Source: Nisaea sp. (GTDB lineage: Bacteria > Pseudomonadota > Alphaproteobacteria > Thalassobaculales > Thalassobaculaceae). Taken from it: a stretch of DNA of 64,000 nucleotides. The translations under genes were made by a program, and so were the position numbers. The stretch lies in contig NZ_JAEPQA010000002.1 of assembly GCF_017640745.1 (NCBI RefSeq), positions 1-64,000 on the forward strand. The letters run 5' to 3'. The first letter of the stretch is position 1. Each line of letters opens with the position of its first letter. Positions 33,273 through 42,333 of the stretch are shown here, in pieces. The notes under the pieces were generated by a model. That model was not told the origin of the DNA. It saw only the letters and a program-made list of their open reading frames with translations, and did not search any database.

Positions 33273-34442
33273 TCAGATCTTCGCCTTCCGGTGCATGAGC
33301 AGGCGCACGATCGCCATGCGTATCAATTCCGCGACGGAGCCCGCCAGCAGAGCCCAGAAAGGGTCCGCCCAGACGGTGACGCCGGCGGTCACGGCAATCA
33401 CAGGCCAGCAGGACGGCTTGCTGTCGAACAGGCGTTTGGAGAACGCGAGCTCCCCCGAGGCCATCAGCAGGAGCGCGCCGAGCCCGGCGGCGGGAATGGC
33501 GGCAAGTGCCGCCACGCCCAGTCCGTCCGGTAGCAGCGCGAAGAGGAGGAGTGCAGCGCCAAGCACCAGCGGTGCAGTGCCGCTGCGGGCACCGAAACGA
33601 TAATGCGCCGCGAGTCCGCCTGCGCCGTGACACATGGGCAGTGCACCAAACGGTGTCAGGGCGAGGTTGGCAAGACCGCTCGTCACCGACAGTCGGGCCG
33701 GGGTGACATGGGATGCACGCTCACCGAAATAATCGCCCGCGACAAGCGCGGTCAGCAGAATGGCATTGGTGAAGGTCAGGGCCAGTTGCGGCAACACATA
33801 CAGCGATATTGCGCGCTCCAGTTCCGCGAATGTCGGCAATGGCGGGATCGGGAAGGCGACCGCTTCAACCGTTCCGAACGGCATCCCGGGAACGTCCAGC
33901 AACTGCGCCAGTGCGATCGCGGCGGCAAGCCCTATCAGGGCGGAGGGAAAGCGCGGGGCGAAGAGAAATCCGACGAGCAGGCCAAGCGTTGCCAGCGCGA
34001 TTGGCGGTGAGGTGGCCATCATGTCCAGGCTCACCAGTGCGAGCGTCAGGCCGAGGCCGGCTTGCAGTCCGGCCAGCACCGACTGGGGAACCACCCGGGC
34101 GATCCGCGTGATCCATCCTGTCGTCCCCAGAACCAGGAGAACGGCGCCAATCATGACACCGCTCACGGCAAGGCCAGCGGGCATGATGCCGGATGTGAGC
34201 AGCACCGCCGCGACGGCCTTCATCGGCTGAACGGGGATCGGCAGGCGGTAATAGAGTGCCGTCGAGATGTAGAATACGGCGAAGCCGATCATGACCGGGG
34301 CCGGCGCCAGACCGACAAGGGCGATCGCGCCGAGCATTAAAGGCAGGAGCGTGCCGAGGTCTCCCAGCGCGCCGCCGAGTTCGCGCAGGTTGAAGAGGAA
34401 CTTTTCACCCCTTGTTCCGGCCGTGGCCTCCACTCGGGTCAC
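33273..34442 (-). CDS. Putative molybdate/sulfate transporter (MOT1 family)
   Basis: Inner-membrane protein of 389 residues with ten or more hydrophobic helices. GALGDLGTLLPL (about 24-35) and the second-half GALPMCHGAGGLAAHYRFGAR are the two defining motifs of the MOT1/SulP-related molybdate transporters; QPMKAVAAV matches the family as well. It starts at GTG 34442. No molybdenum cofactor genes surround it. Bacterial members are mostly uncharacterised, so substrate choice between molybdate and sulfate stays open. It lies tail to tail with the PEP-mutase-like gene. Confidence 0.85.
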   Translation of the reverse strand: MTRVEATAGTRGEKFLFNLRELGGALGDLGTLLPLMLGAIALVGLAPAPVMIGFAVFYISTALYYRLPIPVQPMKAVAAVLLTSGIMPAGLAVSGVMIGAVLLVLGTTGWITRIARVVPQSVLAGLQAGLGLTLALVSLDMMATSPPIALATLGLLVGFLFAPRFPSALIGLAAAIALAQLLDVPGMPFGTVEAVAFPIPPLPTFAELERAISLYVLPQLALTFTNAILLTALVAGDYFGERASHVTPARLSVTSGLANLALTPFGALPMCHGAGGLAAHYRFGARSGTAPLVLGAALLLFALLPDGLGVAALAAIPAAGLGALLLMASGELAFSKRLFDSKPSCWPVIAVTAGVTVWADPFWALLAGSVAELIRMAIVRLLMHRKAKI

Positions 34443-34529
34443 CCTTTATAGCGCTTGTTCCAGCGTCTCAGGATACGCGTGACCAGGTTGTATTTTCAAA
34501 GGCGGATTTCATCCTCTGGCCGTGAGGCC

Positions 34530-35702
34530 TCAACCGAGATATCTCCGGATCGCATGCATGAAGATGCCGGAGCCGGCGGCGATCATCTCGTCCGGGAAGA
34601 CATAGTCCGGATTGTGCAGGTGGGGGCAGTTCTCGCCGGCGCCAAGGAAGACCATCGCGCCTTTCGCGCCCTGTCCGAAGCGGCCGAAATCCTCCGAACC
34701 GCGGAACGGCAAATCGCCCGCGTCGTGGCTGACGCCGCGCGCGTTCAGTGCCTCTTCCAGTAGACGCACCGCATCCGGATGGTTCACCGAGGCATCGAAG
34801 ACGTCGTCATAGGAGATCTCGAACGTCAGCCCGGCCTCATTGGCGGCTTTCTCCACCAGTCCCTCGGCGGCGGCGACCAGCGCCGCCATCTCTCCGTCGG
34901 ACTTGGTACGCAGCGTCGCCATCAGCCGGCCCGCGCCGGGGGCGACGCCGTAGGCGGGCTCGCCCATCGAGACATGGGTCACCGTTACCATGGAGAAATG
35001 CTCATCCTTGACGTCGCCGGCGCCGAGCGCGGTCAGGGCCGGCATCAGGGCGGAGAGCGCGGTCATCGGCGAGGTGCCGGTCTCTGGCTGGGAGGCATGG
35101 GCGGTCTTGCCCGTCAGGCGCACCTCCATGCCGCGCGAGGCGCAGCAGACGATGCCGGGAGCGATCGTCGCATGGCCGGTCGGGATGCCGGGCATGTTGT
35201 GCAGGGAGATCGCCATGTCCGGGCGGATATCGCCGTAGCGCGGATCGGCGATCACCGCGGCCGAGCCGGCGCCGGTCTCCTCCGCCGGCTGGAACATCAG
35301 CACGACGCGGCCCTTCGCCGGGCGCTGCCGCTCCAGCCCGTAAGCGAGCGCGGCGACCGTCGTGGTGTGCCCGTCATGGCCGCAGAGATGGGCCTTGCCA
35401 GGGGTTTCGGAGCTGTAGTCGAGGCCGGACAGTTCCTGGATCGGCAGGGCGTCGAGCTCGGAGCGCACCAGCAATGTCGGGCCCGGTTCGGCACCCTCGA
35501 AGATCGCGGCGACGCCGTGTCCGCCGAGTCCGGTCAACACCTTGTCGGGGCCGCGTCTGCCGACGAACTCGACCACACGCGCGGCGGTCTTCTCCTCCTC
35601 GCCGGACAGCTCCGGATGGCGATGCAGCTCGCGGCGGAAGGCGATAAGCGCTTCTTCCTCGTCGGGCGTCAGGAAATGATCGTAGTTCCGGTTCTCGGGC
35701 AT
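34530..35702 (-). CDS. M20D amidohydrolase (hippurate hydrolase/HipO type)
   Basis: Metal-dependent aminoacylase of 390 residues, cytosolic. Family motifs run in order: RRELHRHPELSGEE, SELDALPIQE, HLCGHDGHTT, FQPAEETGAG and the lid-domain HASQPETGTSP. These give the Cys/His/Glu metal site of subfamily M20D, which removes N-acyl, benzoyl or indole-acetyl groups from amino acids. The particular amide cleaved is unknown. It lies four bases after the cupin gene on the same strand, so the two form an operon. Confidence 0.9.
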   Translation of the reverse strand: MPENRNYDHFLTPDEEEALIAFRRELHRHPELSGEEEKTAARVVEFVGRRGPDKVLTGLGGHGVAAIFEGAEPGPTLLVRSELDALPIQELSGLDYSSETPGKAHLCGHDGHTTTVAALAYGLERQRPAKGRVVLMFQPAEETGAGSAAVIADPRYGDIRPDMAISLHNMPGIPTGHATIAPGIVCCASRGMEVRLTGKTAHASQPETGTSPMTALSALMPALTALGAGDVKDEHFSMVTVTHVSMGEPAYGVAPGAGRLMATLRTKSDGEMAALVAAAEGLVEKAANEAGLTFEISYDDVFDASVNHPDAVRLLEEALNARGVSHDAGDLPFRGSEDFGRFGQGAKGAMVFLGAGENCPHLHNPDYVFPDEMIAAGSGIFMHAIRRYLG

Positions 35703-35706
35703 GGTC

Positions 35707-35997
35707 TTACTTGTATTCGATCTCGATGAAGGACATCGGCGTCTCGCCGCCGTTGATTACATTGTGCTCGACCCCGGCATCGCGGCGGTAGGCGGCACCG
35801 GCCGGTGTCTTGACCGTGCGCGTACCAGCCGGCTCCTCCAGCAGCAGGGTGAGGTCGGTCATCGGCACGACGACATAATCCATCCCGTGGACATGATGCC
35901 CGGTCTCGGCGCCAGGGGCAAAATCCCAGCGGGTGATGCGGACCTTCTCGTCGTCGAGAAGCTGGGTCGGAACGGCGGCGGGGCGCTTGGCGGTCAT
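35707..35997 (-). CDS. Small cupin protein
   Basis: Single-domain cupin of 96 residues. The metal-binding cupin motif 1 is PGAETGHHVHGMDYVVV and motif 2 lies near DAGVEHNVINGGETPMSFIEIEY. Such small cupins are often dioxygenases, isomerases or ligand-binding accessory proteins; the function cannot be named. ATG 35997 fits the family; a longer frame up to 36123 has no homologous look. It is the first gene of a two-gene operon with the M20D amidohydrolase and may act on the same compound or its product. Confidence 0.82.
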   Translation of the reverse strand: MTAKRPAAVPTQLLDDEKVRITRWDFAPGAETGHHVHGMDYVVVPMTDLTLLLEEPAGTRTVKTPAGAAYRRDAGVEHNVINGGETPMSFIEIEYK

Positions 35998-36214
35998 GGC
36001 GGGTATCCGGTTCAGGTGCGCAATGGACTGAAGGCCGATGGGGTGTCGACCCGGCTTCGTCCTTGTAAGGAGAGAGACCAAGCATGCCGTCCCGGCCGTC
36101 GCTCCGCAATCGCTCACTTCCACGCGCGCACGGATTGCAGCCGTGCCGCAGGGGCGCTAGCCTCCTCGAAACGTGGCCGCGGAGCCGGCAAAATAAATCG
36201 AGAGGAAACAGGGA

Positions 36215-37840
36215 ATGAGCGGAAATCCGTTCGAGGAAAATCTGGACCGGAACGCGGCGAACTACGTGCCCATGTCGCCGATCTCCTTCCTGGCCCGGAC
36301 CGCCGCCGTGTTTCCGACGCGTCCCTCGGTGATCGACGGCGCGCGCCGCTTCACCTGGGCGGAGACTCGGGAACGCTGCCACCGTTTCGCGTCCGCCCTC
36401 TCGAAACGCGGGATCGGTAAGGGAAATACAGTCGCCGTCATGGCGCCGAACATCACCGCCGCCTTCGAGGCCAGCCTCGCGGTGCCGATGACCGGCGGCG
36501 TGCTGAACGCCATGAATATCCGCCTCGACGCCCCGACCATCGGTTTCATTCTCGAGCATGGCGAGGCGGATGTCCTCGTGACCGATACCGAATTCGCGCC
36601 GGTCATCCGCGAGGCGCTGAAGGAGGTGAAGCGCAAGATCCTGGTGATCGACATCGCCGACCCGGCCGCTCCTGACGGAGAGCGGCTCGGCGAGATGGAA
36701 TACGAGGATTTCCTGGCGACCGGCGATCCGGAGTTTATCGCGATTCCGCCGAAGGACGAGTGGGACGCGATCGCGCTCAACTACACGTCCGGAACCACGG
36801 GCAATCCGAAGGGCGTCGTCTATCACCATCGCGGTGCCTACCTGAACGCGCTCGGCAATGCGTTGGTCTGGGGCATGGCGCATCACCCGGTCTATCTCTG
36901 GACCCTGCCGATGTTCCACTGCAACGGCTGGTGCTTCCCCTGGACCATCACCATGCTCGCCGGGACCCATGTCTGTCTCCGCCGCGTGGTGGCGAAGGAC
37001 ATCAATGACGCCATCGCCGATCACGGCGTCACGCATCTCTGCGGCGCGCCGATCGTCATGTCGATGCTGCTGAACGCGCCGGACGACCAGAAGCGGAGCT
37101 GGGACCATCAGGTGCAGATGATGACGGCGGCCTCGGCGCCGCCCGCCTCGGTGATCGAGGGCATGGAAGCGATGGGCATCAAGGTGACCCATGTCTACGG
37201 CCTGACCGAGGTCTACGGGCCCGCCGTGGTCTGCGAATGGCACGAGGAATGGAACGGCCTGCCGATCGACGAGCAGGCGCGCCTCAAGTCACGCCAGGGC
37301 GTGCGCTATCCGGTCCAGGAAGGCCTGATGGTGGCCGATGCGGAGACCCTGGAACCGGTCCCGATGGACGGCGAGACCATGGGTGAGGTCTTCATGCGCG
37401 GCAATATCGTGATGAAGGGCTATCTGAAGAACCCGAAGGCGACCGAGGAGTCCTTCCGCGGCGGCTGGTTCCATACAGGCGATCTCGGGGTCTGCCACGA
37501 GGACGGTTACATCGAGCTGAAGGACCGTTCGAAGGACATTATCATCTCGGGCGGCGAGAATATTTCCACCATCGAGGTCGAGGGCGTGCTCTACCGCCAC
37601 CCGGCGGTGATGGATGCGGCGGTGGTGGCGCGGCCGGACGAGAAATGGGGCGAAACGCCCTGCGCCTTCGTGACCCTGAAGAACGGCGCAAAGGTCACCG
37701 AGGCCGAACTGATCGCCTTTTGCCGCGAGCGCATGGCGCATTACAAGGCGCCGAAGACGGTGGTGTTCGGCGAACTACCGAAGACCTCGACCGGCAAGAT
37801 CCAGAAATTCGTGCTGCGGGACCAGGCGAAGGCGCTCTAG
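36215..37840 (+). CDS. Acyl-CoA synthetase (FadD/DmdB-like)
   Basis: AMP-forming acyl-CoA ligase of 541 residues, the size usual for medium-chain and methylmercaptopropionate (DmdB-like) ligases. The ATP loop is NYTSGTTGNPKGVVYHHRG (about 189-207), then YGLTEVYGP, FHTGDLGVCHEDGYIELKDR, and the catalytic Lys in LPKTSTGKIQK. GAGGAAACAGGG before ATG 36215 is a good ribosome site. It stands alone between divergent and convergent neighbours. The acid used cannot be told; fatty acids are likeliest, which would feed the glyoxylate bypass at 4.3 kb. Confidence 0.88.
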   Translation: MSGNPFEENLDRNAANYVPMSPISFLARTAAVFPTRPSVIDGARRFTWAETRERCHRFASALSKRGIGKGNTVAVMAPNITAAFEASLAVPMTGGVLNAMNIRLDAPTIGFILEHGEADVLVTDTEFAPVIREALKEVKRKILVIDIADPAAPDGERLGEMEYEDFLATGDPEFIAIPPKDEWDAIALNYTSGTTGNPKGVVYHHRGAYLNALGNALVWGMAHHPVYLWTLPMFHCNGWCFPWTITMLAGTHVCLRRVVAKDINDAIADHGVTHLCGAPIVMSMLLNAPDDQKRSWDHQVQMMTAASAPPASVIEGMEAMGIKVTHVYGLTEVYGPAVVCEWHEEWNGLPIDEQARLKSRQGVRYPVQEGLMVADAETLEPVPMDGETMGEVFMRGNIVMKGYLKNPKATEESFRGGWFHTGDLGVCHEDGYIELKDRSKDIIISGGENISTIEVEGVLYRHPAVMDAAVVARPDEKWGETPCAFVTLKNGAKVTEAELIAFCRERMAHYKAPKTVVFGELPKTSTGKIQKFVLRDQAKAL

Positions 37841-37856
37841 CGGGCGCTGCCGGACC

Positions 37857-38339
37857 TCAGAGAACCGACTCGATGAAGACGCCCTTCAGGCTGTCCTTGA
37901 AGCGGTTGGACACATGCTTCTCGACATCGGCCTTGAAGAGCAGAATGTCGGAAGCGGAAGGGCGCCCCTTCTCGAACAGCCGAAGACAGAGCGGATAGAC
38001 GATACCGTTGAGCTGGGTCTTCGCGTTTTCCAACTCGGCTTTTTTCGTCACGTCCACCGCTTGGAGCGCTACCCTAACCCGATGCTCGGTCAACTGACCG
38101 CCGACATAGAGCGAGACGGTGAAGGGGCCGAGCGGAAGCACGTCGGGGCCGATGACATGCCGGTAGCTGATGTCGCGGTTGAATTCCTTGTCCTTCTTGC
38201 GCTGGGCCTTCTCCTGCTGCTGGCGTTCGGCCTCGGCCTTGGCGTTCGCCTTGTCGCCGGCACTCTGGGCGAAGGCGATTGAAGCATGTCCACCCGCAAC
38301 GAGCAGGCTCAGAACCAGGATCGTCAGGAGACGCGGCAT
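37857..38339 (-). CDS. Exported FliL-like protein
   Basis: Secreted protein of 160 residues. A cleavable signal peptide (1-24, ending ASIAFA) is followed by a charged Ala/Lys/Gln-rich linker, then a C-terminal domain (about 65-158) with PFTVSLYVGG, VALQAVDVTKKAELENAK and a final amphipathic helix KADVEKHVSNRFKDSLKG. This resembles the periplasmic domain of FliL, but without the usual membrane anchor and away from flagellar genes. The likeness is weak, so it could be an unrelated exported protein. It begins eleven bases after the sppA stop on the same strand and is probably in that operon. Confidence 0.6.
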   Translation of the reverse strand: MPRLLTILVLSLLVAGGHASIAFAQSAGDKANAKAEAERQQQEKAQRKKDKEFNRDISYRHVIGPDVLPLGPFTVSLYVGGQLTEHRVRVALQAVDVTKKAELENAKTQLNGIVYPLCLRLFEKGRPSASDILLFKADVEKHVSNRFKDSLKGVFIESVL

Positions 38340-38350
38340 TGATTTTCTCC

Positions 38351-40126
38351 TCAGCGGACCGTGAGCGGCGGCGCGGTGGCGTTGATGCGGTCGCCGCCGG
38401 TACCGCCCAGCATGGTCACCAGAACGTCACTGTAGCGCAAAATCGTTAAGAGAGCTTCAAGGCGCATGGCGGCTTCGCTCAGCTCGCCCGCCTCAAGCGC
38501 GCCGAGAAAATCCTTGAGGCTGTCCCGATCGGTCGGATAGGCGACGAGTTCGGTCGGTTTCCCCGGCGCGATCCCGGCGGCGTCACGGGAGAGCCCCTCC
38601 GCCTCGGCATAGCCGCCGAGCACATCGACGAGGCCGATGCGTTTCGCGTCCTCGCCGCTCCAGACCCGGCCGCGCGCGGCGGCGTCAATCTCCGCCGGCC
38701 CGAGACGCCGGGCGGCCGCGACCTTGCCGGTGAAGTCGGCATAGATGGCGTCGAGCACCTCGTCGAGCCGTCTGCCTTCGTTATAGCTGAACGGCCGTGC
38801 AGGGCTGAACATGCCCGCATTCCGGCCGGCGCTGACGCTGTCCGCCCGGATGCCGTGCTCTGCGAGGAAGCCGGAAAAATCGACCTTGCCGGAAACCACG
38901 CCGATCGAGCCGGTGATGGTCGTCGGATGGGCAACGACGTGATCCGCATCGAGGGCGACGAAATATCCGCCGGACGCGGCGACGTCGCTCATGGATACCA
39001 CCACCGGAAGGCCGTCTGCCCGGGCTTTCGAGAGGGCGTGCAGGATGGTGTCGGAGGCGGTGTAGCTCCCGCCCGGGCTGTTGACCCTGAGAATGATCGC
39101 CTTGACCCTCTTGTCCTCGCGCGCCTGCTCGATCGCGTCCGCGATGTTCTCGGCGGCGGCCTGGCGGCTGCGGGAGAACGGCTCCGCCCGGCCGCGCACG
39201 ATCGGTCCCTCGACGGCGATGACGGCGATGCGGGCGGTGTCCTCGCCGTTGATGAAATCCAGATCGTCGCGCAGGTAGCGTGCCGCGCCGACGAGTTCGG
39301 CTCCCTGCACTTTCGCCCGCGCGGCATCCGCCGCTTCATCGCGGTAGCGCGTCTCGTCGATCAGGCCGTTGCTCTTTGCCTCGGCGGCGGTGAGCGGCGC
39401 GGTGTCGATCAGGGCGTTGACGGAGGAGGGGGAGAGCCGGCGTGCGGTCGCGATGTCCGCCGCGATCCCGGCATAGAGCGAGTCCACCAGACGCCGGTAA
39501 TTCTCCCGCACCGGTGCGGGCATCGCGTCGTCCGTCAGCGGTGTCATCGCGCCTTTGTATTCGTGCCGGGCACGGAAATCGGCGTTGATCTTCAGACTCT
39601 CGAGCGCCTCGCCCAGATAGGGCGTGGTCAGCTCGATGCCGCGAATGTCGAGCAGGCCGGAGGGCTGCAGGCTGATCGTCTCGGCGCCGGTGGCGAGATG
39701 GTAGAGCGCTATGCCGCCATTGCCTTCGAGGCTGTCGGCATAGGCATGGACGAAGCGGCCGCTCGCCCGGAAGCGCGACAGCGCCGCGCGCAATTCCTGC
39801 GCTTCCGCCGGACCGACGCTGGCCGCCGAAAGATCAAGGAAAAGGCCCTGCACCCGTTCGTCCTCGCCGGCCGTCCGGAGCAGGTTGATGACGTCGAGCA
39901 GAGACGGCGAAGGCCCGCCGATATAGGCGGCGAAAGGAAAGGGCTCGCTGGTTTCGTCGAGGCCCGGCTTCAGGGAGAGCGACAGCACGAAACGGTCGGG
40001 AAGCGGCTCCTCCTCCCATTGCTCGGAGAGGAAGCGCAGGCCGACGATCCCGCCGACCACCAGCGCGATGAACAGAATCCCGAACGTGATCAGGAGTCCT
40101 TTCAGGAATCTCATCATGGCGGCCAT
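38351..40126 (-). CDS. sppA: Signal peptide peptidase SppA, 67K type
   Basis: Membrane-bound serine protease of 591 residues that degrades signal peptides after cleavage. One N-terminal membrane helix (about 9-31) is followed by a tandem S49 duplication: the N-terminal half carries the catalytic-base Lys (about YKGAMTPLTDD) and the C-terminal half the nucleophile Ser in DVAASGGYFVALDAD (SGG). Length matches the double-domain E. coli enzyme (618). The start could be ATG 40126 or 40117. It is followed by the FliL-like gene eleven bases downstream. Confidence 0.93.
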   Translation of the reverse strand: MAAMMRFLKGLLITFGILFIALVVGGIVGLRFLSEQWEEEPLPDRFVLSLSLKPGLDETSEPFPFAAYIGGPSPSLLDVINLLRTAGEDERVQGLFLDLSAASVGPAEAQELRAALSRFRASGRFVHAYADSLEGNGGIALYHLATGAETISLQPSGLLDIRGIELTTPYLGEALESLKINADFRARHEYKGAMTPLTDDAMPAPVRENYRRLVDSLYAGIAADIATARRLSPSSVNALIDTAPLTAAEAKSNGLIDETRYRDEAADAARAKVQGAELVGAARYLRDDLDFINGEDTARIAVIAVEGPIVRGRAEPFSRSRQAAAENIADAIEQAREDKRVKAIILRVNSPGGSYTASDTILHALSKARADGLPVVVSMSDVAASGGYFVALDADHVVAHPTTITGSIGVVSGKVDFSGFLAEHGIRADSVSAGRNAGMFSPARPFSYNEGRRLDEVLDAIYADFTGKVAAARRLGPAEIDAAARGRVWSGEDAKRIGLVDVLGGYAEAEGLSRDAAGIAPGKPTELVAYPTDRDSLKDFLGALEAGELSEAAMRLEALLTILRYSDVLVTMLGGTGGDRINATAPPLTVR

Positions 40127-40244
40127 ATTCCTCTCGTGCTCTCCATAGCCATATGGGGAGCGGCCTAAAACATTTCGATGGCAGTTCTGTGGCGTGACCG
40201 TTCAGCGCCCGCGGCTGATGTCCGGTTGGCTCATGCCCCGCGGC

Positions 40245-41330
40245 TTATTTCCCGCATTGGGCCGCGTGGCGCATCAGATGGTCGGCGAGCACGCAGGCCA
40301 TCATCGCTTCGCCGACCGGGACCGCACGGATGCCGACGCAGGGGTCGTGCCGTCCCTTGGTCACGACCTCGACCTCGTTGCCGTCCCTGTCGATCGAGCG
40401 GCGCGGGGTGAGGATCGAGCTGGTCGGCTTCACCGCGAAACGCACGACGACCGGCTGTCCGGAGGAAATCCCGCCGAGCACGCCGCCCGCATGGTTCGAG
40501 AGGAAAACCGGCTTGTCGCCGTCCATCCGCATCTCGTCGGCGGCTTCGTGGCCGGGGATTTCCGCCGCGGCGAAGCCGTCGCCGATTTCCACGCCCTTGA
40601 CCGCGTTGATCGTCATCATCGCCGCCGCGAGGTCGCTGTCGAGCTTGCCGTAGACCGGTTCGCCGAGCCCCGCCGGCACGCCTTCGGCGACGATCTCCAC
40701 GACCGCGCCGGCGGAAGAGCCTGACTTCCGCACGCCGTCGAGGAATTCCGTCCAGGTTTCGGCCGCCTGCTTGTCCGGGCTCCAGAACGGGTTGCGTTCG
40801 ACCTCGTCCCAGTCCCAGTTGTCCCGGTTCACCTTGTGCGGACCCACCTGCACCAGAGCGCCGCGGATGTGGAAGGCGTTGCCGAGGCGGGCAGCGAGGA
40901 TCTTGCGCGCGATGGCGCCGGCGGCGACCCGCATCGCGGTTTCGCGCGCCGAGGAGCGCCCGCCGCCGCGATAGTCGCGGATGCCGTATTTCGCTTCGTA
41001 GGTATAGTCAGCATGGCCCGGCCGGAACCGGCTCATGATGTCGCCGTAATCCTTCGAGCGCTGGTCGGTATTCTCGATCACCAGCCCGATTGGCGTACCG
41101 GTGGTCTGGCCCTCGAAGACGCCGGAGAGGATCTTCACCTGATCCGGTTCCTGGCGCTGCGTGGTGAAGCGGGACTGCCCGGGCTTGCGGCGGTCGAGAA
41201 AGAACTGGATGTCGCTCTCGCTCACCGGCAGGCGCGGCGGCACGCCATCGACAACGCAGCCGATGGCGGGGCCGTGACTCTCGCCCCACGTGGTGAAGCG
41301 GAAGGCTTCACCGAAGGAATTTCCAGCCAT
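40245..41330 (-). CDS. aroC: Chorismate synthase
   Basis: Forms chorismate from 5-enolpyruvylshikimate 3-phosphate, the last step of the shikimate pathway, using reduced FMN. The 361-residue protein has all three signatures: [17 protein letters not shown] near the start, [22 protein letters not shown] in the middle, and the late [10 protein letters not shown] with [12 protein letters not shown]. Length is typical for bacterial enzymes. It begins 20 bases after the fabI stop on the same strand; this fabI-aroC adjacency is common in Alphaproteobacteria. Confidence 0.97.
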   Translation of the reverse strand: MAGNSFGEAFRFTTWGESHGPAIGCVVDGVPPRLPVSESDIQFFLDRRKPGQSRFTTQRQEPDQVKILSGVFEGQTTGTPIGLVIENTDQRSKDYGDIMSRFRPGHADYTYEAKYGIRDYRGGGRSSARETAMRVAAGAIARKILAARLGNAFHIRGALVQVGPHKVNRDNWDWDEVERNPFWSPDKQAAETWTEFLDGVRKSGSSAGAVVEIVAEGVPAGLGEPVYGKLDSDLAAAMMTINAVKGVEIGDGFAAAEIPGHEAADEMRMDGDKPVFLSNHAGGVLGGISSGQPVVVRFAVKPTSSILTPRRSIDRDGNEVEVVTKGRHDPCVGIRAVPVGEAMMACVLADHLMRHAAQCGK

Positions 41331-41350
41331 TTGCTAAGCGCTTTCCCGGC

Positions 41351-42163
41351 TCAGACCGTGGAAATGTCGGGCGCGTCCACCGCCTTCATGCCGACGATGT
41401 TGTAACCGCAATCGACATGGTGGACTTCGCCGGAGACGCCGCTCGAAAGGTCGCTCAGCAGGTACATGCCGGCGCCGCCGACATCTTCCAGCGTCACGTT
41501 CCGGCGCAGCGGCGAGTTGTACTGGTTCCATTTCAGGATGTAGCGGAAGTCGCCGATGCCGGAGGCGGCGAGCGTCTTCATCGGACCCGCGGAGAGACCG
41601 TTGACGCGGATATTGTCGCCTCCGAGATCGGCCGCCAGATAGCGGATGCTGGCTTCGAGCGCGGCCTTCGCGACACCCATGACGTTGTAATGCGGCATGA
41701 CCCGCTCGGCGCCGTAATAGCTGAGCGTCAGCAGCGCGCCACCGTCGGTCATCAGCGGGGCGGCTTCGCGCGCGATCCGGGTGAAGGAATAGCAGGAAAT
41801 ATCCAGCGTCTTGAGGAAGTTGCTGCGCGTCGTGTTGACGTACTTGCCTTTCAGCTCTTCCTTGTCCGAATAGGCGATGGCATGGACGAGGAAGTCCAGC
41901 TTGCCCCATTTCTCGCGGATCGCATCGAAGGTGCGGGTGACATCGGCATCGTCCGTCACATCGCACGGCAGGACCATGTCCGAGCCCACTTCGGCGGCCA
42001 GCGGGGCGACCCGTTTCTGCAATGCCTCGCCCTGGAAGGTGAAGGCGAGTTCCGCGCCCTGCGCCGCCACCGCCTTCGCGATACCCCAAGCGATGGAGCG
42101 GTCGTTCGCGACCCCCATGACAAGCCCCTTTTTGCCACTCATGATCGGGCTTGGTTGACTCAT
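41351..42163 (-). CDS. fabI: Enoyl-[acyl-carrier-protein] reductase, NADH
   Basis: Reduces trans-2-enoyl-ACP in the last step of each fatty-acid elongation cycle. The 270-residue short-chain-dehydrogenase-type protein shows the FabI nucleotide motif GVANDRSIAWGIAKA and the catalytic Tyr-x6-Lys pair in HYNVMGVAKAALE, followed by NGLSAGPMKTLAASGI. It is the usual target of triclosan-type inhibitors. It heads the fabI-aroC unit and is divergent from the YihY gene. Confidence 0.96.
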   Translation of the reverse strand: MSQPSPIMSGKKGLVMGVANDRSIAWGIAKAVAAQGAELAFTFQGEALQKRVAPLAAEVGSDMVLPCDVTDDADVTRTFDAIREKWGKLDFLVHAIAYSDKEELKGKYVNTTRSNFLKTLDISCYSFTRIAREAAPLMTDGGALLTLSYYGAERVMPHYNVMGVAKAALEASIRYLAADLGGDNIRVNGLSAGPMKTLAASGIGDFRYILKWNQYNSPLRRNVTLEDVGGAGMYLLSDLSSGVSGEVHHVDCGYNIVGMKAVDAPDISTV

Positions 42164-42333
42164 TCGATGCCTCTCGACGCAGGTTGCCGGAAAAGTAAAA
42201 GCGTGATTCGCGCGATCCTACACCAAAGGCCGCGTTCGGCAAACCGGCACGGGGCCTGTTGGAAAGCAATGAAACGGGGGCTCTGCGCGCTGGTATCGCA
42301 TTTGCGAATCGCTTTCGTGCTAGGGTTGCCGGG

